A stretch of DNA of 38,542 bases from an uncultured Clostridium sp. (GTDB lineage: Bacteria; Bacillota; Clostridia; Peptostreptococcales; Peptostreptococcaceae), in the NCBI GenBank assembly GCA_945931665.1, contig CAMEPL010000016.1, positions 1-38,542 of the forward strand, read 5' to 3'. The first letter of the stretch is position 1, and each line of letters starts with the position of its first letter. A model generated the notes under the pieces. It made no database searches, was not told the DNA's origin, and saw only the letters and a program-made list of their open reading frames with translations. Made by a program: the position numbers and the translations under genes. Positions 30,498-38,542 of this stretch are shown in pieces.

Positions 30498-31613
30498 ATG
30501 CGATTAAATAGCTTACAATTAATAAATTTTAGAAATTATGATAATTTACATTTAAATTTTGAGAAAAACATAAATTTACTCGTTGGAAAAAATGGACAAG
30601 GAAAAACTAATATTGTAGAAGCTATATACATGCTATCATTTGGAAAATCATTCAGAACTAATAAAGACAAGGAAGTCATAAAATTCGGAAGTGAGAACTT
30701 ATATATCGGTGGAAATTATTTAAAAAACTCTTCAAAAGGTTTAATTGAAGTTGCAATTGGAAAGAATAAAAAGGGAATAAAAGTTAATAAGATTCATATT
30801 CATAAAATTCAAGAATTGCTGGGGAACTTAAATGTCGTAATTTTTTCTCCAGAGGACCTTAAGTTAGTAAAAGACGGTCCCAGAGAGAGAAGATCATTTA
30901 TTGACAAAGAAATTAGCCAAATCATGCCTAAATATTATAATTATCTAGTTAATTATAATAAAATATTGATTCAGAGAAATAAAACTTTAAAAAGTAAGAT
31001 GGTAGATGCTAATCTATTGTCTGTGTATGATGAGAACCTGGCTAATTATGGTGCCTATATTTACATTTTGAGAAGAGATTTCATAAAAAAAATAGCTAAA
31101 ATATCTAATGAAATGCACAAGAAATTAACAGGTAACAATGAAGAATTGTTGATAACTTACAAAAACCAGATAAATTTATCTGATGAGGATACCGTTATAG
31201 ATGCAAAAAATAAGCTATTAAAAAAATTAGAATCAAATAGACAACACGATATAGAAACTAGAATGACTAAGTACGGAATTCATAAAGATGACCTAAACAT
31301 TTTTATAAATGATTTAGATGTTAAATTATACGGATCTCAAGGTCAACAGAGAACAGCTTCTATTTCGTTAAAATTATCTGAGATAGAACTAATAAGACAA
31401 GAAGTGAACGAAAACCCAGTTTTAATTTTAGATGATGTTTTTAGCGAATTAGACGAAACTAGACAAAAGTTATTAGTCAAAAATTTAGGCGAAGTCCAGA
31501 TGTTTATAACTAGTGCGGAATTAGCACATAAGAGAATTTTTGATGAGAGTGATACAGCAATTTTTTATATAGATAAAGGAAAAGTAACAAATATTGAGGA
31601 TGGAGGTAATTAG
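30498..31613 (+). CDS. recF: DNA replication and repair protein RecF
   Basis: LQLINFRNYDNL, LVGKNGQGKTNIVEAIY, GSQGQQRTASISLKLSE, LILDDVFSELD. Confidence 0.98.
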   Translation: MRLNSLQLINFRNYDNLHLNFEKNINLLVGKNGQGKTNIVEAIYMLSFGKSFRTNKDKEVIKFGSENLYIGGNYLKNSSKGLIEVAIGKNKKGIKVNKIHIHKIQELLGNLNVVIFSPEDLKLVKDGPRERRSFIDKEISQIMPKYYNYLVNYNKILIQRNKTLKSKMVDANLLSVYDENLANYGAYIYILRRDFIKKIAKISNEMHKKLTGNNEELLITYKNQINLSDEDTVIDAKNKLLKKLESNRQHDIETRMTKYGIHKDDLNIFINDLDVKLYGSQGQQRTASISLKLSEIELIRQEVNENPVLILDDVFSELDETRQKLLVKNLGEVQMFITSAELAHKRIFDESDTAIFYIDKGKVTNIEDGGN

Positions 31614-33515
<1,902 letters not shown>

Positions 33516-33533
33516 TGAGGAAGGAGAATAAAC

Positions 33534-35966
33534 ATGGAAGAAAATAATAGAATAATTCCTGCCGAAATTTCGAAAGAAATGAAGGATTCATATATAGACT
33601 ATGCCATGAGTGTTATCGCTGGTAGAGCACTTCCAGACGTAAGAGATGGTTTAAAACCTGTTCATAGAAGAATACTTTACTCTATGAATGAATTAAACTT
33701 AACTCCAGATAAACCATATAGAAAGTCTGCACGTATAGTTGGGGACGTTTTAGGGAAGTACCATCCACATGGTGATAGTGCGGTATACCTAGCTATGGTT
33801 AGAATGGCACAAGATTTCTCAACTAGAGGACTTTTAGTTGATGGACATGGTAACTTCGGTTCTGTGGATGGTGACTCACCAGCCGCAATGCGTTACACGG
33901 AAGCAAAAATGAGTAAGTTATCATTAGAATTATTAAGAGATATAGATAAAGAAACTGTAGATTTCGGACCAAACTTTGACGAATCTTTAAAAGAACCTAC
34001 TGTATTACCAGCTAGATTCCCTAACTTACTTGTAAATGGATCAAACGGTATAGCTGTAGGTATGGCAACATCTATACCACCACATAATTTAGGTGAAACA
34101 ATAGATGCTACAGTACATCTTATTGACAATCCAGATTGTCCAGTTGATGAATTAATGGAATATATACAAGGTCCAGACTTCCCAACTGGTGCAATAATAA
34201 TGGGCAAAGATAGTATAGCTGAAGCTTATAAAACTGGTAGAGGTAAAGTTAAAGTTAGGTCTAGAGCAGAAATAGAAGAGCTTCCTAAAGGAAAACAACA
34301 AATAGTTGTAACAGAAATTCCTTACCAAGTTAATAAAGCTAAATTAGTTGAAAGAATAGCTGAATTAGTTAAAGATAAAAAAATCGAAGGAATATCAGAT
34401 TTAAGAGACGAAAGTAACAGAAATGGTATGAGAATCGTTATAGAGTTAAAGAGAGATGTAAATGCTAATATAGTATTAAACAACTTATACAAACATTCTC
34501 AACTTGAAGATACGTTCAGTATAATAATGCTTTCTCTAGTAAACGGCGTTCCAAGAATATTAAACTTAAAACAAATACTACACTACTATGTAGAACATCA
34601 AAAAGATGTAGTAACAAGAAGAACTAAATTTGAATTAAATAAAGCTCAAGCAAGAGCTCATATATTAGAAGGTTTAAAAATAGCCTTAGATTACATAGAT
34701 GAAGTTATAAGCTTAATCAGATCTTCTGCAAATACACAAATAGCTAAAAGTGGATTAATGGAAAGATTTAAATTAAGTGATATACAAGCTCAAGCTATCT
34801 TAGATATGAGACTTCAAAAGTTAACAGGGCTAGAAAGAGAAAAAGTAGAAGCTGAATATAACGAATTAATGAAAAAGATAGAATACTTAGAATCAATACT
34901 TGCAGATGAGCAATTATTACTAGGTGTTATAAAAGATGAAATCTTAGAAATTAAAAAGAAACATTCAGATGCTAGAAGAACAGAAATAAGACATGCTGAA
35001 GGTGAAATAGATATAAAAGACTTAATAGATGATGAGGAAATAACTATAACATTAACTCATTTCGGATATATCAAGAGATTACCTTTAGATACTTATAAGA
35101 GTCAAAGAAGAGGTGGAAGAGGAATATCTGCTCTTACTGTTAGAGAAGAAGATTTCGTAAAACACTTAATAACTACAAGAACTCACAATAGATTATTATT
35201 CTTTACTAATAGAGGTAGAGTATTTAGATTAGATGCATTTGAAGTTCCAGAAGGTAAGAGACAAGCAAAAGGAACTGCTATAGTAAACTTACTTCAATTA
35301 GGACCAAATGAAAAAATAGCAACATTAATCGAAGTTGATGGAAGAGCGGATGATGATTCTTACTTATTATTAGCAACTAAAAAAGGTATAGTTAAGAAAA
35401 CTAAGAGATCAGAATTCAAAAATATCAACAAATCAGGTTTAATAGCTATAGGATTAAGAGATGACGATGAATTAATAGATGTAAAAACTACTAACGGAGA
35501 AAAAGATGTTTTACTTGTAACATCAAATGGTATGTCAATCAGATTTGATGAAAAAGATATAAGACCTATGGGTAGAACTGCAATGGGTGTTAAAGGTATA
35601 ACTTTATCTGAAGGTGACAGAGTAGTATCTATGAGTTTATCTGATGAAGGTGAAGACTTATTAGTTGTAAGCCAAAATGGTTATGGAAAAAGAACAGACA
35701 TAGCTGAATATAGAAGCCAAATAAGAGCTGGTAAAGGAATTAAAACTTATAACATGTCAGAAAAGACAGGTGAAATAGTTGGAGCAACAATGGTAAACAA
35801 TGAAGATGAATTGATGCTTATAAATTCTGATGGAGTTCTTATCAGATTAAGAGTAGATGATATATCTGTATTCGGAAGAGTTACTAGTGGAGTTAAACTT
35901 ATGAAAACAGATGACGAAGTTAATGTGGTTTCAATTGCTAAAATAAACACAGGGGAGGAAGAATAG
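33534..35966 (+). CDS. gyrA: DNA gyrase subunit A
   Basis: [55 protein letters not shown]-like box. Confidence 0.99.
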   Translation: MEENNRIIPAEISKEMKDSYIDYAMSVIAGRALPDVRDGLKPVHRRILYSMNELNLTPDKPYRKSARIVGDVLGKYHPHGDSAVYLAMVRMAQDFSTRGLLVDGHGNFGSVDGDSPAAMRYTEAKMSKLSLELLRDIDKETVDFGPNFDESLKEPTVLPARFPNLLVNGSNGIAVGMATSIPPHNLGETIDATVHLIDNPDCPVDELMEYIQGPDFPTGAIIMGKDSIAEAYKTGRGKVKVRSRAEIEELPKGKQQIVVTEIPYQVNKAKLVERIAELVKDKKIEGISDLRDESNRNGMRIVIELKRDVNANIVLNNLYKHSQLEDTFSIIMLSLVNGVPRILNLKQILHYYVEHQKDVVTRRTKFELNKAQARAHILEGLKIALDYIDEVISLIRSSANTQIAKSGLMERFKLSDIQAQAILDMRLQKLTGLEREKVEAEYNELMKKIEYLESILADEQLLLGVIKDEILEIKKKHSDARRTEIRHAEGEIDIKDLIDDEEITITLTHFGYIKRLPLDTYKSQRRGGRGISALTVREEDFVKHLITTRTHNRLLFFTNRGRVFRLDAFEVPEGKRQAKGTAIVNLLQLGPNEKIATLIEVDGRADDDSYLLLATKKGIVKKTKRSEFKNINKSGLIAIGLRDDDELIDVKTTNGEKDVLLVTSNGMSIRFDEKDIRPMGRTAMGVKGITLSEGDRVVSMSLSDEGEDLLVVSQNGYGKRTDIAEYRSQIRAGKGIKTYNMSEKTGEIVGATMVNNEDELMLINSDGVLIRLRVDDISVFGRVTSGVKLMKTDDEVNVVSIAKINTGEEE

Positions 35967-35986
35967 GGTAATACCTATTCTTTTTC
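35961..35986 (+). terminator. Terminator overlapping the gyrA stop codon
   Basis: GAATAGG (contains TAG stop) / CCTATTC followed by TTTTT. Confidence 0.7.
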
Positions 35987-36202
35987 TATAATTACGTACA
36001 TTTAGAATAAATATTAATAATTATTTATAAATAGGGTTTTTAGATTTTATTTATTTAAAAAACAGTATATTAGCCAACCAATAAATTACTGAAAAAGAAT
36101 TTTTTAATAAAGTTTTTTGTGATTTTGAATAAATAATATATAATCAATCCACAATGTAATATATAATATAAATATATTTAAAGGTGAAAGGAGCTAGATT
36201 AT

Positions 36203-36487
36203 ATGAGTAAAAAAAGAGGAAGAACCTTAACAATAGGAGTAATAATAGGATTTTTTATTGGATTATTTTTAGCACCTAAGAAAGGCAAAGAATTAAGAAG
36301 AGATGCCAAAGAAAAGATAGACACAATAAAAGAAAATCCAAAAGATGTTCTACATGAAACATTTGAAGATATGAAAGAAAAAGTGTCTAAAATAAAAGAT
36401 GATTTGTCTGAAGAACAAATGGAAATAAAAGAAGAAGACATAGTAGTCAGCAGAAGTTTTAATGATCAAGAAGGAGAGAGTAAATAA
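36203..36487 (+). CDS. YtxH domain-containing protein
   Basis: LTIGVIIGFFIGLFLAPKKGKELRRDAKEK. Confidence 0.85.
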   Translation: MSKKRGRTLTIGVIIGFFIGLFLAPKKGKELRRDAKEKIDTIKENPKDVLHETFEDMKEKVSKIKDDLSEEQMEIKEEDIVVSRSFNDQEGESK

Positions 36488-36744
36488 TGAATGCAATTGG
36501 TTGGCAAGTTGGGGCGGTTTTGTTTGGCGTTGCAATATTAATAATAGCTATTTATATAGCTAAGACATTAAATACGGCTACGAAAACAATTGATAGAGTT
36601 AATAAAATAATTGATTACAATGAAAAGAATTTAAACGAAATAATAGATAATGCAGCTGATATAACAAGTGATGTAAGAAGTATATTAAATGTAGTTGAGA
36701 AGGTTACAGGCTTCTTTAAGGTTTTAAGAGTATTTAAAAAATAA
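36487..36744 (+). CDS. DUF948-like membrane protein
   Basis: Single N-terminal TM followed by coiled-coil; TAATG overlap with preceding gene. Confidence 0.7.
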   Translation: MNAIGWQVGAVLFGVAILIIAIYIAKTLNTATKTIDRVNKIIDYNEKNLNEIIDNAADITSDVRSILNVVEKVTGFFKVLRVFKK

Positions 36745-36769
36745 TTGAAATAGTGCAGGAGGTTTTTTA

Positions 36770-37087
36770 ATGTCTATAGATATAAATTTAAAAAATGATA
36801 TAGATACTGATTTTTGGGAGGTCTCAGTTGCTGGTGAATTAGATGTATCAACAGCAGATGAGTTCAAAGAATATTTACATAAATTAATTGACAAAGGTAT
36901 AAGAAATATAATACTTGACTTAGAAAGTTTAGATTACATCGATTCAACTGGATTAGGTGTTATCATAGGGATACTAAAAAGAATAAAAGTTGAAAATAAA
37001 GAAATATATATAAAGTCACCTAGAGATAATGTTAAAAAGATTTTTTCTATAACAGGACTTGATAAAATATTTAAGATGGAGGGATAG
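36770..37087 (+). CDS. rsbV: Anti-sigma factor antagonist (STAS) RsbV
   Basis: AGELDVSTADEFKEYL, LDYIDSTGLGVIIGILKR. Confidence 0.9.
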   Translation: MSIDINLKNDIDTDFWEVSVAGELDVSTADEFKEYLHKLIDKGIRNIILDLESLDYIDSTGLGVIIGILKRIKVENKEIYIKSPRDNVKKIFSITGLDKIFKMEG

Positions 37088-37089
37088 AA

Positions 37090-37497
37090 TTGAATTTTGA
37101 AACTATAAAAATGGAAATTGCTTCTAACCCACAATATGTAAGCGTTGTAAGACTAACCACATCAGGGATAGCAAATAAAATAGGATTTTGTTTAGAAGAT
37201 ATCGAAGACATAAAAGTGGCTGTATCTGAAGCTTGTACAAATGCAATAAAACATAGTTTAGATAATAAATTTTCTGTAGAGTATACAATATTTGAAAATG
37301 GATTAACTATTGGAATAACAGATAGTGGAAAAGGATATGATGTTAATTCAATTGATGAACCTAATTTAGAAGAACCAAAAGAAAGCGGTCTTGGCTTATT
37401 TATAATACAAAGTTTAATGGATGAAGTAGATATCAAATCTAATATAAATTATGGAACAGTTATAAAAATGACAAAATATTTAGGAGTTGATAATTAA
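37090..37497 (+). CDS. rsbW: Serine-protein kinase / anti-sigma factor RsbW (TTG start)
   Basis: HATPase motifs VSEACTNAIKHS, ITDSGKGYD, GLGLFIIQSLMD. Confidence 0.9.
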   Translation: MNFETIKMEIASNPQYVSVVRLTTSGIANKIGFCLEDIEDIKVAVSEACTNAIKHSLDNKFSVEYTIFENGLTIGITDSGKGYDVNSIDEPNLEEPKESGLGLFIIQSLMDEVDIKSNINYGTVIKMTKYLGVDN

Positions 37498-38267
37498 TGA
37501 AAGATATATCATCTGTTACCAACTATCTAAATATGGATAACAAAGAGCTCTTTACTATTTATAGCCAGGATAAAAATAATAAAGAAGTCAGAGATATATT
37601 GATTGAGAGAAATCTTTATTTAGTTAATATTTTAGCTAAGAAATATATTAATAAAGGAGTTGAATTTGAAGATTTATATCAAGTTGGGTCTTTGGCGCTT
37701 ATATATGCAATAGAGCGTTATGATATGTCAAAAGGATATGAATTTTCAAGTTTTGCTACACCAACCATTATAGGTGAAATAAAAAAATATTTTAGGGACA
37801 AAGTTTGGACGATGAGAGTTCCAAGAAGAGTTCAAGAGCTAAATAAAAAGGTAAATGAAGCAAAACTCTTACTAGAACAGCAAAATAAGAAAAAGCCTAA
37901 GGTAAAAGAAATTGCACAGTATATAGGGTGTAAAGAGGAAGAGGTTTTAGAAGCATTAGAGGCATCATATGGATATCAGCCTGTTTCATTAGATTCGCCT
38001 ATGAATATTGATTCAGAGGATGCAGATGTAACTTTAATAGATAAAATAGCTGGACAAGAAGATAACTTTTCTAATATAGAATATAAAGATTTTATAGAGA
38101 AATTTATTAGCAAGTTAAATGAATTAGAAAGAAAAATATTTGAAGGTAGATTTTTTAAAGAAAAAACACAATCTACTTTGGCAAAGGAATTAGAAATTTC
38201 ACAAATGACTATTTCTAGAATTGAAAGAAAAGTAGTACAAAAGCTAAGAAAAGAATATGAAAAATAA
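37497..38267 (+). CDS. sigB: RNA polymerase sigma factor SigB (SigB/F/G family)
   Basis: GVEFEDLYQVGSLALIYAIERYD, SSFATPTIIGEIKKYFRDK, TQSTLAKELEISQMTISRIERKV. Confidence 0.93.
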   Translation: MKDISSVTNYLNMDNKELFTIYSQDKNNKEVRDILIERNLYLVNILAKKYINKGVEFEDLYQVGSLALIYAIERYDMSKGYEFSSFATPTIIGEIKKYFRDKVWTMRVPRRVQELNKKVNEAKLLLEQQNKKKPKVKEIAQYIGCKEEEVLEALEASYGYQPVSLDSPMNIDSEDADVTLIDKIAGQEDNFSNIEYKDFIEKFISKLNELERKIFEGRFFKEKTQSTLAKELEISQMTISRIERKVVQKLRKEYEK

Positions 38268-38454
38268 GTTTTATTTTTTCTTAGATAAAATTTATTTTTA
38301 TAATTAGTACAGAAGAGATATTTTTTATAAATATTTCTTCTATATTTTTTTGAAAATATTATCTTAGTTAAGAGGACAAAATATATTCCAAATGTAGAAT
38401 ATAAGCTAAAAATAAGATTATTTAAGAAAAAATTAAAAAAAATAAAAAAATATG

Positions 38455-38483
38455 TTGACAATGATATATATAGGTGGTATTAT
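38455..38483 (+). promoter_or_regulatory. Strong sigma-A promoter with A-tract UP-like region, probably for a downstream rRNA operon
   Basis: TTGACA-N17-TATTAT preceded by A-runs (aaaaaaaataaaaaaa). Confidence 0.7.
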
Positions 38484-38542
38484 TATACCTGTACTGATTA
38501 AGCAGTATAGAAAAACAAAATAAAATATCTAGTTATTATAGC

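Overview
This window is the chromosomal replication-origin region of a low-GC Firmicute. Gene order and protein sequence look like Peptostreptococcaceae, related to but distinct from Clostridioides; this assignment is inference. The order is rlmH - ltaE - walJ/yycJ - M1 peptidase - [dnaD-like, dnaI/dnaC-like loader on +] - purA - dnaB - rplI - gdpP - yybS - mazG-like - rpsR/ssb/rpsF - DUF951 - DUF3343 - RstA-like HTH/TPR regulator - parB - noc - rsmG - mnmG - mnmE - jag - yidC - yidD - rnpA - rpmH - oriC1 - dnaA - oriC2 - dnaN - yaaA/rlbA - recF - gyrB - gyrA - ytxH-like - DUF948 - rsbV - rsbW - sigB, followed by a strong promoter that probably drives an rRNA operon beyond the window. Nothing in the gene content is a clearly unprecedented system; no CRISPR, transposon, prophage or defence island is visible. 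The interest is in non-coding and architectural signals. These include a bipartite DnaA-box origin with a DnaA-trio unwinding element, and a DnaA box wedged between the dnaN Shine-Dalgarno and its TTG start. A parB+noc pair lacks parA, with a parS site and a near-perfect Noc-binding site. Two satellite DnaA-box clusters lie about 20-25 kb from oriC, one of them a hairpin. Others are a PurR-type operator overlapping the purA promoter, a hairpin between the rlmH SD and its start, an 80-nt yidC/jag dual-coding overlap, an orphan leader-like transcript at the left edge, and an RstA-like RRNPP regulator.
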